Shown in pieces: positions 35,461 to 42,661 of a stretch of 42,661 bases of DNA (within the stretch, counting starts at the first letter, position 1; every line of letters begins with the position of its first letter). The stretch comes from an uncultured Bacteroides sp. (GTDB lineage: Bacteria > Bacteroidota > Bacteroidia > Chitinophagales > Chitinophagaceae), in the NCBI GenBank assembly GCA_902168085.1, contig CABHOP010000080.1, forward strand, positions 1 through 42,661, given 5' to 3'. The translations under genes and the position numbers were made by a program. The notes under the pieces were generated by a model. That model saw only the letters and a list, made by a program, of their open reading frames with translations, ran no database searches and was not told the DNA's origin.

Positions 35461-35498
35461 ACCTAATTTAGTTAGGTAAATGCATAATTTCATTAGGT
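35461..35498. promoter_or_regulatory. putative PadR operator: ACCTAA-N5-TTAGGT plus a third half-site
   Basis: An inverted repeat ACCTAA (35461-35466) / TTAGGT (35472-35477) is followed by another TTAGGT at 35493-35498. The last copy sits just before TAATTTTT, a 7-of-8 -7 box for padR. Binding there would block padR transcription, consistent with autoregulation. Confidence 0.5.
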
Positions 35499-35514
35499 AT
35501 TAATTTTTCTAGGC

Positions 35515-35853
35515 GTGGAACAAAACCAGGTAGTAAAAGGCAGCCTCACCACCATTATCATGAAGCTATTGGAAGACAATGGCCGCATGTATGGATACGA
35601 GATAACAAAGGCTGTAAAAGAGGCGACCGGTAACCGGATGAATATAACAGAGGCAGCACTGTACCCCGCACTGCACAAGCTGGTGGCCGATGGTATGCTG
35701 GTAACCACTACCGAAACGGTAGATGGCCGCATGCGTAAGTATTATATGCTGACGAAGAAAGGCAAGAAAGAAACCGTATCGAAAATACAGGCGCTGAAAG
35801 AGGCCATGGAATCTATACATATGATTTTAAACCCGAAACTGAGCAATGGATAA
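35515..35853 (+). CDS. PadR-family transcriptional regulator
   Basis: A 112-residue winged-helix regulator. The PadR core is clear: GSLTTIIMKLLEDNGRMYGY (residues 7-26), then NITEAALYPALHKLVADGML, the recognition helix and wing. Such proteins usually repress a neighbouring transporter or membrane-protein gene and their own gene. The start is GTG at 35515. It overlaps the next gene, a four-helix membrane protein, by 8 bp; this pairing is typical for small PadR regulators that sense envelope or drug stress. Inverted repeats immediately upstream are the likely operator. Confidence 0.93.
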   Translation: MEQNQVVKGSLTTIIMKLLEDNGRMYGYEITKAVKEATGNRMNITEAALYPALHKLVADGMLVTTTETVDGRMRKYYMLTKKGKKETVSKIQALKEAMESIHMILNPKLSNG

Positions 35854-36556
35854 AGTAACACTTACCACCAAACAGCTGAAGGAATTAAAGCACTTCATCT
35901 ATGCACGCGGCTTTCGAGAGCCGGAGGTGCAGGCCGAAATACTGGACCACTTTGCGTGCAAGGTAGAAGAGAAACTGGCTAAAGAACCAAAGCTGGACCT
36001 GAATACCGCTATGCGAGAAGCCCATGCAGAGTTTGGGTACAGTGGCTTTCTGAGTATCAAAGCATCGCTGGATCTTTCTACCCGCCGCAAATACAAGCAT
36101 ATATACTGGCAGGAAGTAAAGAAAATGCTGATGTCCCCGCTGTATCTTATACTGATAATGGTGCTGGGCTACGGTGTGTACGAGGGCAGTGTATGGGCTG
36201 ATGTTAATAAAGTATATGACTTTCTAGGTTTCAACCTGATGAGGTCTTCCATAACACTGCTAATGTTGCTCGCATTGATAGGCAAGTTTATTGCATTGAA
36301 AACGCTGAGAAAAAAGAGTAGCTATTATATGCAGATGGCTAATAGTATTAACACCATTCCGTTTGTATTTCTATGGCTTGTAATTCCCCCTACCAGTCCT
36401 GCCAAATCAGAAAAGGAGATGATCGTAAAAGCGGCTTTTACTACTTTTTTCGTGATATGCTTTATCCTCGATTATATAGCCAGCTATAAAATGCTGCGCA
36501 TGGCAGAACAGGATTATAAAGAATTTGAAGAACAGCAACAACAAAGCCTCCTGTAA
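35846..36556 (+). CDS. membrane protein partner of PadR
   Basis: A 236-residue protein with a soluble N-terminal helical part (residues 1-85, containing LTTKQLKELKHFIYARGF and an ILDHFACKVEE helix, like the prefix domain found on PadR-linked membrane proteins) and four hydrophobic segments (about residues 93-113, 130-152, 170-188 and 195-215). The C-terminus is Glu/Gln-rich. No enzyme motif is visible. It overlaps padR by 8 bp, so the two are translationally coupled. Its stop codon lies in the loop of the terminator hairpin. Confidence 0.82.
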   Translation: MDKVTLTTKQLKELKHFIYARGFREPEVQAEILDHFACKVEEKLAKEPKLDLNTAMREAHAEFGYSGFLSIKASLDLSTRRKYKHIYWQEVKKMLMSPLYLILIMVLGYGVYEGSVWADVNKVYDFLGFNLMRSSITLLMLLALIGKFIALKTLRKKSSYYMQMANSINTIPFVFLWLVIPPTSPAKSEKEMIVKAAFTTFFVICFILDYIASYKMLRMAEQDYKEFEEQQQQSLL

Positions 36557-36570
36557 GGGAGGCTTTTACT
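36543..36570 (+). terminator. terminator overlapping the end of the PadR operon
   Basis: A 9-bp perfect stem (AAAGCCTCC / GGAGGCTTT) with a 6-nt loop is followed by TTACTTT. The stop codon TAA of the membrane protein (36554-36556) lies at the loop/stem boundary. Confidence 0.8.
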
Positions 36571-36593
36571 TTATAAAGATGTTTGACTAAGTC

Positions 36594-37577
36594 TTATTTC
36601 TTCATGTACATCACTTCTTTTACCAGCTTCACCGTGCGTGGCACATCTGGCAGGTATGCAGCCACCAGGTTAGGTGCGTAGTGCATATTTGCATCGGCCG
36701 ATGTAATACGGCGGATAGGTGCATCGAGGTAATCGAATGCTTCCTTCTGTACACGGTAGCTGATTTCAGAAGAGATAGAGGCAAATGGCCATTGCTCTTC
36801 TACTATCACCAGGCGGTTTGTTTTCTTTACAGATTCTACTATCGTGAACCAGTCCAGCGGGCGGATGGTACGCAGGTCTATCACTTCGGCTTCAATACCT
36901 TCTTTAGCCAACTCTTCAGCAGCAGCAAGCGCTACTTTCATCATCTTGTTGTAAGATACAATGGTAACATCTTTACCCGCACGCTTAATATCAGCTTTAC
37001 CAATGGGTATCAGGTATTCTTCCTCAGGCACTTCGCCCATATCGCCATACATCACCTCGCTTTCCATGAAAACGGTAGGGTCTTCATCGCGGATGGCAGA
37101 TTTCAGCAGGCCTTTCGCATCGTATGGATTGGAAACAGAAATTACTTTCAGGCCGGGAATGTTAGCATACCAGTTTTCAAAAGCCTGTGAGTGCTGTGCA
37201 CCCAGCTGGCCTGCAGAACCATTGGGCCCGCGGAAAACGATAGGGCAGCTAAACTGTCCGCCGCTCATCGATACCATTTTAGCAGCGTGGTTCAGTATCT
37301 GGTCCAGCGCCAATACAGCAAAGTTCCATGTCATGAACTCAACTACAGGGCGGGTACCATTAGTAGCCGCACCTACGCCTATGGCAGCAAAACCCAGCTC
37401 GGCAATCGGTGTATCTATGACACGCCTCGGGCCGAATTCATCCAGCATGCCCTGGCTTACTTTGTAAGCACCGTTGTATTGGGCTACTTCTTCACCCATC
37501 AGGAATACCTTGTCATCGCGGCGCATTTCTTCTTCTAAAGCTTCTCTTAATGCCTGGCGGAATGGTATAGAACGCAT
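36594..37577 (-). CDS. pdhB: pyruvate dehydrogenase complex E1 component, beta subunit
   Basis: A 327-residue E1 beta subunit of a 2-oxo-acid dehydrogenase complex, most likely pyruvate dehydrogenase, which with E1 alpha uses thiamine diphosphate to decarboxylate pyruvate. The transketolase pyrimidine-binding domain (residues 1-180) contains the catalytic Glu segment RVIDTPIAELGFAAIGVGAA, and VFRGPNGSAGQLGAQHSQ is highly typical. The C-terminal transketolase domain (about 200-320) includes VIDLRTIRPLDW. No E1 alpha, E2 or E3 gene is adjacent, so the subunits are encoded separately. A TATCTTTA near-match to the -7 box lies upstream. Confidence 0.94.
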   Translation of the reverse strand: MRSIPFRQALREALEEEMRRDDKVFLMGEEVAQYNGAYKVSQGMLDEFGPRRVIDTPIAELGFAAIGVGAATNGTRPVVEFMTWNFAVLALDQILNHAAKMVSMSGGQFSCPIVFRGPNGSAGQLGAQHSQAFENWYANIPGLKVISVSNPYDAKGLLKSAIRDEDPTVFMESEVMYGDMGEVPEEEYLIPIGKADIKRAGKDVTIVSYNKMMKVALAAAEELAKEGIEAEVIDLRTIRPLDWFTIVESVKKTNRLVIVEEQWPFASISSEISYRVQKEAFDYLDAPIRRITSADANMHYAPNLVAAYLPDVPRTVKLVKEVMYMKK

Positions 37578-37637
37578 ATCTTGATTTAGTATTTAAGTAA
37601 GTGCCCCGAAGGGCGCGTAAAGATAGTAATTAACAGG

Positions 37638-38171
37638 TTATTTCTTATCAGGATGGAACAGCACAGTACTGTTCATACCATTTTCATTGAATTTCAGTTT
37701 CAGCGATGTATCTGTAAGCTGTATCACATCCATTTTCAGTATGGTGCCGGCACCTTTCAGCTTTTGTTCATCCAGTACCAGCAGGCTGTCCTCTTCAAAA
37801 TACCATTTGGTAGAATCTATCTGCCCGCTGAAGTTCATTTGCACGATGCCATCTTTCCTGAAGTGAAACCAGGTATTTTGAACTGCGTGCTGTTGCATAG
37901 CCTTATAGTCATTTAGCTGTGCGCGCAGCGATTCGCGGGCGCTGTCGATATTGGTAATGCCATATACCGCAAGATTGGTGGCAGCATCGCTGTTTTTTCC
38001 AAAAGTATCAAGGAATACCTGCTGTTCGTTTATCTGTGCATCCAGTTGCGGATTTTCTACCGAAACGGCTACCCAGCGCTTAGCCAGCATATCTTCTTTT
38101 TTAGCCTTGCAGGAAAACAACACCAGGGGCAGTGCCAGTAACCAGAGCGATTTGTTTGTATGTGCTGTCAT
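37638..38171 (-). CDS. lipocalin-like hypothetical lipoprotein
   Basis: A 177-residue predicted lipoprotein (Cys in LFSCKAKKED, about residue 21). It starts KRWVAVSVENP after the anchor, and a C-terminal half of repeated beta-strand pairs (WFHFRKDGIVQMNF, KWYFEEDSLLVLD, DTSLKLKFNENG) resembles the small lipocalin-like domains common in Bacteroidota lipoproteins. No function is known. It lies 7 bp after the DUF4476 gene, so they are in one operon with the biotin carrier gene. Confidence 0.75.
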   Translation of the reverse strand: MTAHTNKSLWLLALPLVLFSCKAKKEDMLAKRWVAVSVENPQLDAQINEQQVFLDTFGKNSDAATNLAVYGITNIDSARESLRAQLNDYKAMQQHAVQNTWFHFRKDGIVQMNFSGQIDSTKWYFEEDSLLVLDEQKLKGAGTILKMDVIQLTDTSLKLKFNENGMNSTVLFHPDKK

Positions 38172-38178
38172 ATTATAG

Positions 38179-39183
38179 TTATGGTATGATAAGCCTGAAA
38201 TAGTTTTTCCATTCTTCTGATGAAAGCAAACGCTCTAACGACGGAAACTTCGACTGGTCTGTTATCCGTGAGTAGATAGCTTTCAGGAAGGTATATTTTT
38301 CCGGGTCGTTTGTAAGCGTAATGGTAAGGATGCGTACCTGGTTGGTGGTGTAGCAGTTGCCATCGACTTTGGCCAGCAGATATTTCAGCCTTGTTTTTTC
38401 CGTTTTATCGTTCGCCTTTTTCAGTATGGCTTCAAACAGATCGTTATCTACCGCTTTAGGGCAGTCGCTGTTTACGATGGCTACCCTGGGGCGGTGGTAA
38501 GAAGTATTTTCAACAGCTATGGTATTATTATCCTGCCTGTTTTTTTCATTGCCCAGTTCTATATCGTTCATAAACTGGGGGCTGTTGGATGCCACAGGCG
38601 GGGTAGTAACAGGAGCCGATGTAGCGGCAGTGGCCGGTGGGGGAGTAGACGTTTCTGTTTCTACAGCTTCCAGTGCGGCTATGTTTGTTACTTCTTCCGT
38701 ATTTACAGGCACTTCCTCACTTACTTCAGGTGCATTGCCGGCGGGTGTTTCAACAGGTGTATTTACAACGGCAGGCGGGGTTTCCTGTATGTCGGCAGGT
38801 ATATGGTCGTCTTCTGCTTTATTGTCTGCCTGCAAATAGAATTGCTGATTGATATCGAAAAGGGCAAAGCCTGTTTCGGTACGCGTCAGCAAAAATCCCC
38901 GAAAACCATTTTCCGGTACCTGTATGGTAAAGCTTTGTGCTGGGTAGGCATTTTGCTGAAATAATACTTGTATGCGAATAGGGCCGGGGGCCAACTGCGA
39001 TATGATGCAGTAATTTTTTCCATAGCGTGGCAACATCTCGTCTTCAAACTTTACATAGAAAGGCGTTTGCTTATCGCCCTGTATGTATACATAAGAAAAG
39101 CGGCTGGCATACGATTGCCATCCTGCCAGCAGGAATAGTGTAATTAAAAATAGTTTTTGCAAAGAGGTACGGATGTGCATCAT
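38179..39183 (-). CDS. secreted DUF4476 protein
   Basis: A 334-residue exported protein with a signal peptide ending QSYAS (about residue 27). Residues 28-125 form a beta-rich N-terminal part. Residues 125-205 are low in complexity and rich in Pro, Thr, Val and Glu, probably a flexible linker. The C-terminal DUF4476 region (about residues 235-332) has helical repeats, with NDPEKYTFLKAIYSRI and FPSLERLLSSEEW. DUF4476 is a helical module of unknown role found in many Bacteroidota surface or periplasmic proteins. The start overlaps the biotin carrier stop (TAATG). Confidence 0.85.
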   Translation of the reverse strand: MMHIRTSLQKLFLITLFLLAGWQSYASRFSYVYIQGDKQTPFYVKFEDEMLPRYGKNYCIISQLAPGPIRIQVLFQQNAYPAQSFTIQVPENGFRGFLLTRTETGFALFDINQQFYLQADNKAEDDHIPADIQETPPAVVNTPVETPAGNAPEVSEEVPVNTEEVTNIAALEAVETETSTPPPATAATSAPVTTPPVASNSPQFMNDIELGNEKNRQDNNTIAVENTSYHRPRVAIVNSDCPKAVDNDLFEAILKKANDKTEKTRLKYLLAKVDGNCYTTNQVRILTITLTNDPEKYTFLKAIYSRITDQSKFPSLERLLSSEEWKNYFRLIIP

Positions 39184-39683
39184 TATTCCATTTCTATCAA
39201 TACAGTACCTTTTTCTACCGCGGTGCGCTCGGCTATTTTAATAGCCTTTACCGTAGCGGGGCCGCTGGCCTTCAGTACGTTTTCCATCTTCATCGCTTCC
39301 AGTATCAGCAGTCCGTCGCCTTTGTTTATCTGTTGTCCCGGTTCTACCAGCACTTTCAGTACCATACCCGGCATCGGTGCCTTTACAGGTTCTACTTTTT
39401 GCAGCGATTTCAAATCCATGCCCATGCTGCTCAGCAGTTGGTCTATCGGTTCTTTGATGGCTACTTTATATACCTGGCCGTTTACCTTCAGCGATACTTC
39501 TTTGTTTTTGGTATCTAGGTTTTCTACAGTAGCTGTATAGCTTTTGTTATTAAGGATAACGCTTATTAAACCGTTTGGCTGCATCTGTATATCCAGGTCA
39601 GCAGGGGTTTCGTCTATATACCATTGTCCGTCCTGGTTGTTGACAGCGTAAGTATTGCGTTCGTTAATTGTGGTTTGCAGCAT
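39183..39683 (-). CDS. biotin carboxyl carrier subunit of an acyl-CoA carboxylase
   Basis: A 166-residue biotin carrier protein. The C-terminal biotinyl domain (about residues 98-166) has APMPG (102-106) and EAMKMEN with the biotinylated Lys132. The N-terminal 90 residues contain the NGQVYKV-type segment typical of carriers from acetyl/propionyl-CoA or methylmalonyl-CoA carboxylase-type complexes. No carboxylase or transcarboxylase subunit is next to it, so the complex cannot be named. A TATTTTTG box lies 21 bp before the start. It leads a three-gene operon with two envelope proteins that have no evident link to its chemistry. Confidence 0.9.
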   Translation of the reverse strand: MLQTTINERNTYAVNNQDGQWYIDETPADLDIQMQPNGLISVILNNKSYTATVENLDTKNKEVSLKVNGQVYKVAIKEPIDQLLSSMGMDLKSLQKVEPVKAPMPGMVLKVLVEPGQQINKGDGLLILEAMKMENVLKASGPATVKAIKIAERTAVEKGTVLIEME

Positions 39684-39704
39684 GAAGGCCGGTAAATTTT
39701 AGCG

Positions 39705-39712
39705 CAAAAATA
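39705..39712 (-). promoter_or_regulatory. -7 box (TATTTTTG) of the biotin carrier operon
   Basis: An exact TAnnTTTG match on the minus strand, 21 bp before the ATG at 39683. No -33 TTG is seen at the normal spacing. Confidence 0.5.
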
Positions 39713-39846
39713 GTCATTTAGTGTCCTTATGCCGCATTTTTCGCTATATAATGCGTTAAAACCTGCAATTGCCATCTTTAACCCCATGATGGGTTATGAG
39801 AATGGGCGGCATATACTGTATTTTAGCACCTTACAAACAGTAATTA

Positions 39847-42450
39847 ATGAGTTTCAGCCGGCAGTCAATACAGGTTATATTAGCGGGAGTTATATGCATA
39901 GCAGCATCGTGCAGCAGTAAAAAAGCGGCGCGTAATAATGTGACACTGGAAACGGTAGCCGTAAGTGCCAAAAACAATGCAGCCACCTACAGGGCTACCA
40001 GCACTAAAACCTGGGGAATAGTGCACACGAAAGCCGCCCTTTCCTTCCACCTGAAAGAGAAAACGGCAGAAGGGCGGGAGTGGGTATCGCTGCATTCTTA
40101 TTTCTACAATGCCGATACGCTGGTGCTGGATGTCAAGGGCATGAAGATAGATACCGTTATGCTGGCAAATACCGGGAAACTGCTCAGCTATAATTACCAA
40201 AATGATGTACTGGCCATATCGCTGGATAAAACCTATAGCAAAGAAGATACCCTGCAATTGTATATCCGCTATAAGGCCATGCCATATGCAGAAATAACCA
40301 GTGGAAGTTCGGCTATCAGTGATGATAAGGGCTTATACTTTATAAATACAGATAATGCCATCCCCGGCAAGCCATCGCAGATATGGACACAGGGCGAAAC
40401 CGAAGCCAACAGCCGCTGGCTGCCCACTATAGACAAACCCAACCAGCGTACCACAGTAGAACTGGCGCTTACAGTGCCCGATAGTTTTACCACGCTGAGC
40501 AATGGTGCCCTGACCAGCCAGCAGCAAGCAGGCACAGGCCTGCGCACCGATATATGGAAGATGGATAAGCCGATACAGGTATATGCCATCATGTTTGCCA
40601 TAGGCCGGTTTGATGTTGTAAAGGATAGCTGGAAGGGCAAAGAGGTAAGCTACTATGTAGAGCCTGCGTATGCAGCCTATGCTAAATACATGTTCAACCA
40701 TACGCCTGAAATGATAGACTTTTTCTCTACGGTTACCGGTGTGCCATACCCGTGGAATAAGTATAGCCAGGTAGTGGTGCGCGATTATGTGTCGGGGGCT
40801 ATGGAAAACACGAGTGCCAGCCTGTTTGGTTCCTTCATGAATCAAAATAAGCGGGAGTATGACGACGACAATCATGAAGATGTGGTTTCGCATGAGCTAT
40901 TCCACCAATGGTTTGGCGATTATGTAACGGCGGAATCATGGTCGAACGTGACCGTGAACGAGTCTTTCGCTACATATGGGGAGCAATTGTGGCGCAATTA
41001 TAAATATGGAAAGGCAAGTGCCGATGAAATGCTGTACAGGGAGTTGAATAGCTACCTGGGCATCAGCGACCATTCGCCATCATTGGTACGTTTTCATTAC
41101 AGGGATAAGGAAGATATGTTCGACCGCATATCTTATCAGAAGGGTAGCGTAATACTGCATTACCTGCACGGGTTAATGGGTGATGAAGCGTTTTATCAAT
41201 CGATGAAAAAATACCTGACGGATAATGCCCTGCAAAGCGCAGAAGCAACCAATTGGCGGCTGGCGGTTGAGGCGGTAACGGGGCAGGACTGGAACTGGTT
41301 TTTCGACCAATGGTACTATCGTGGCGGGCATCCAAAGTTGGATGTGCAATATACTTATGATGATGCCGCACAGAAGCTGACAGTGGTTATCGCGCAGATA
41401 CAACCGGGTGCAGCGTACAAGCTGCCATTGAAATCGGCGATAGTTTATGGCAGTGAAAAGCAGGTAGTGGACTGGGCCATAACGGGTAAGAACACCAGCT
41501 ATTCGTATCCATATAAAAATGGTGTAAAGCCACTGGTAATACCGGACATCGAACATTGGCTGCCGGGCGAAATAACAGAGAATAAAACACCGGCAGATTG
41601 GTTATTAACGTACAAGAACAGCAATGCTGATATCATCACAAAATTCAGGGCATTGATTGCAGCGGGCAACAATTTGGATGATAGGAGCAGTCAAGCTATT
41701 GTTGACCTCGCCTTGCAGGATAAAGAGGAGGAAGTAAGAGTAAGGGCATTGCAGTTATTACAGAAGCAAAGCGTTCGAAAAAGGCAAGATAAATGGCAGC
41801 GTGATGTGATCTATTTATCGGCTAATGGAAGTCGTAAAGTGAAAGCAGCGGCCATATATGTATTAGCAGCCTGGAAGACCATCACCAAACCAACGCCGGA
41901 GATAGAGCTATATAAATTGGTGAATGATAGCTCATACATGGTAGCTGGTGCGGCATTGAGGCTGGCTAATAACATCAATAAGGATACGGCCTATGCTTAT
42001 ACTAAACAGCTACTGGCCACACACCCACGTGGCGACCTGATGGATGCGGTGATGCTGGTAATAGCGCAGAAAGGGCAGGAGGGTGATATAGCCCTTTTTG
42101 AAGCTACACTGCCGGAATATGACGATAAGATAAACATGGTGGTAGCCTTGACAGAATATATGCAGGTAGTGCGTTCTGAAGCTGCTTTTGATAAAGCACT
42201 GGCACTAAGCCTGAAACTGGTGAAGCAGGAAAGCATACAGAAATACAGGAGCAGCGCAGGCAGCTATGTAATAGGCACCGCGGATTATTACAAAGACAGG
42301 CGGAATAATGTGAATACAAATAGCGAACGCGATGAAGCAGTGCTAAGGCTGGAAAAACTAAAAGCCGCTATAGAAACTATGATAAACGAAGACCCTAGCG
42401 AAGAGAATAAAACAACCTACCGCAATTACATGAAGACCATATTTCGTTAG
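39847..42450 (+). CDS. M1 family metallo-aminopeptidase with C-terminal HEAT-like repeats
   Basis: An 867-residue zinc aminopeptidase. A lipoprotein signal is present (Cys in IAASCSSKK, about residue 22). The N-terminal beta-saddle domain precedes GAMEN (Gly317-Asn321), which binds the substrate N-terminus. The zinc site HELFH (His349, Glu350, His353) is followed 18 residues later by Glu372 in NESFATYGE. Both motifs are intact. Residues after about 600 form helical repeats that close the active site, with a HEAT-like pattern (VRVRALQLLQKQ and VKAAAIYVLAAW). It should trim peptides in the periplasm. Its TAG overlaps the stop of the convergent coaE. TATTTTAG 21 bp upstream is a 7-of-8 -7 box. 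Confidence 0.94.
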   Translation: MSFSRQSIQVILAGVICIAASCSSKKAARNNVTLETVAVSAKNNAATYRATSTKTWGIVHTKAALSFHLKEKTAEGREWVSLHSYFYNADTLVLDVKGMKIDTVMLANTGKLLSYNYQNDVLAISLDKTYSKEDTLQLYIRYKAMPYAEITSGSSAISDDKGLYFINTDNAIPGKPSQIWTQGETEANSRWLPTIDKPNQRTTVELALTVPDSFTTLSNGALTSQQQAGTGLRTDIWKMDKPIQVYAIMFAIGRFDVVKDSWKGKEVSYYVEPAYAAYAKYMFNHTPEMIDFFSTVTGVPYPWNKYSQVVVRDYVSGAMENTSASLFGSFMNQNKREYDDDNHEDVVSHELFHQWFGDYVTAESWSNVTVNESFATYGEQLWRNYKYGKASADEMLYRELNSYLGISDHSPSLVRFHYRDKEDMFDRISYQKGSVILHYLHGLMGDEAFYQSMKKYLTDNALQSAEATNWRLAVEAVTGQDWNWFFDQWYYRGGHPKLDVQYTYDDAAQKLTVVIAQIQPGAAYKLPLKSAIVYGSEKQVVDWAITGKNTSYSYPYKNGVKPLVIPDIEHWLPGEITENKTPADWLLTYKNSNADIITKFRALIAAGNNLDDRSSQAIVDLALQDKEEEVRVRALQLLQKQSVRKRQDKWQRDVIYLSANGSRKVKAAAIYVLAAWKTITKPTPEIELYKLVNDSSYMVAGAALRLANNINKDTAYAYTKQLLATHPRGDLMDAVMLVIAQKGQEGDIALFEATLPEYDDKINMVVALTEYMQVVRSEAAFDKALALSLKLVKQESIQKYRSSAGSYVIGTADYYKDRRNNVNTNSERDEAVLRLEKLKAAIETMINEDPSEENKTTYRNYMKTIFR

Positions 42451-42659
42451 TGTTGCAGGGCTTTTTCAAGCAGGGTTTTGTGCAGGGATAGTACCTGCGG
42501 CAGCACTGCGGTATTGCCATCGTTGGTGATAACATAATGGCAGCGGCGCATCTTTTCTGCTTCGTCCATCTGGTTGGCCATGCGTTGCAATATCTTTTCT
42601 TCCGTAGCACCATCGCGCTGCATGGCGCGTTGCAGGCGTACTTCTTTAGGGGCATATAT
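42447..42659 (-). CDS. coaE: dephospho-CoA kinase, C-terminal part (cut by window end)
   Basis: The last 70 residues of CoaE, the final enzyme of coenzyme A biosynthesis (ATP-dependent 3'-phosphorylation of dephospho-CoA). The minus-strand frame reads YAPKEVRLQRAMQRDGATEE, then a helix ending RMANQMDEAEKMRR, and HYVITNDGNT, which is the conserved C-terminal lid and Asn-Asp-Gly segment; it ends QVLSLHKTLLEKALQH. The ATP-binding loop is beyond the window. The frame has no full start inside the window. A longer frame at 42395-42655 in another register is not real. The stop overlaps the M1 peptidase stop by 2 bp. Confidence 0.88.
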   Translation of the reverse strand: MYAPKEVRLQRAMQRDGATEEKILQRMANQMDEAEKMRRCHYVITNDGNTAVLPQVLSLHKTLLEKALQH

Positions 42660-42661
42660 CC

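Noticed and set aside
42395-42655. An 86-residue minus-strand frame at the right edge
   Set aside because: The translation is Cys/Lys/Arg-rich nonsense; the frame one register over gives a clear CoaE C-terminus.

Overview
The window looks like the chromosome of a Bacteroidota bacterium, most likely a Chitinophagaceae-type member of the Sphingobacteriia/Chitinophagia. The evidence is type IX secretion C-terminal domains, TAnnTTTG promoter boxes, near absence of Shine-Dalgarno sequences except before rpsA, a six-repeat ribosomal protein S1, many 'xxxC' lipoproteins, and families common in this phylum (DUF4397, DUF4476, DUF4856, HTTM, S9 DPP-IV, MbnP). I assigned the phylum from these features, not from a marker-gene search. 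No rRNA, tRNA, CRISPR, IS element or prophage was seen.

Layout. 1-5.1 kb (mostly minus): an HTTM protein, a NifS/IscS-type cysteine desulfurase, a small beta-barrel-like protein, a DinB-like protein, an AT-rich membrane-protein gene flanked by a duplicated end of the neighbouring trmH-type RNA methyltransferase, and that methyltransferase. 5.1-10.7 kb (plus): clpS, a DPP-IV-like peptidase, a YihY-family membrane protein, a lipoprotein fusing a c-type heme to a PHM-like copper monooxygenase, and a redoxin. 10.8-16.8 kb (plus): a compact cluster of DUF4856 lipoprotein, imelysin-like lipoprotein, a second HTTM protein and a FecA-like TonB-dependent receptor, which looks like a metal (probably iron) acquisition module. 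16.8-20.2 kb (minus): a DUF763 protein, then an acyltransferase-desaturase-small protein lipid operon. 20.4-23.4 kb: a diheme peroxidase facing a second diheme protein (MbnH-like) that is co-transcribed with an MbnP-like lipoprotein. 23.4-25.4 kb (minus): a second DinB-like protein and a frameshifted glycosyltransferase. 25.4-27.6 kb: rpsA with an unusual start. 27.8-34.1 kb: two divergent T9SS-secreted proteins (DUF4397 and a 1501-residue subtilase). 34.1-39.7 kb: a geranylgeranyl-reductase-like flavoprotein, a PadR regulator with a membrane protein, PDH E1 beta, and a biotin-carrier/DUF4476/lipoprotein operon. 39.8-42.7 kb: an M1 aminopeptidase and the truncated C-terminus of CoaE at the window edge.

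Most of the window is ordinary housekeeping and cell-envelope content. The parts that deserve attention are the DUF4856-imelysin-HTTM-FecA operon, the MbnP/MbnH pair outside any visible methanobactin locus, the heme-copper monooxygenase with its redoxin, the cassette-like insertion behind trmH, and the TTG start of rpsA with a strong Shine-Dalgarno sequence.
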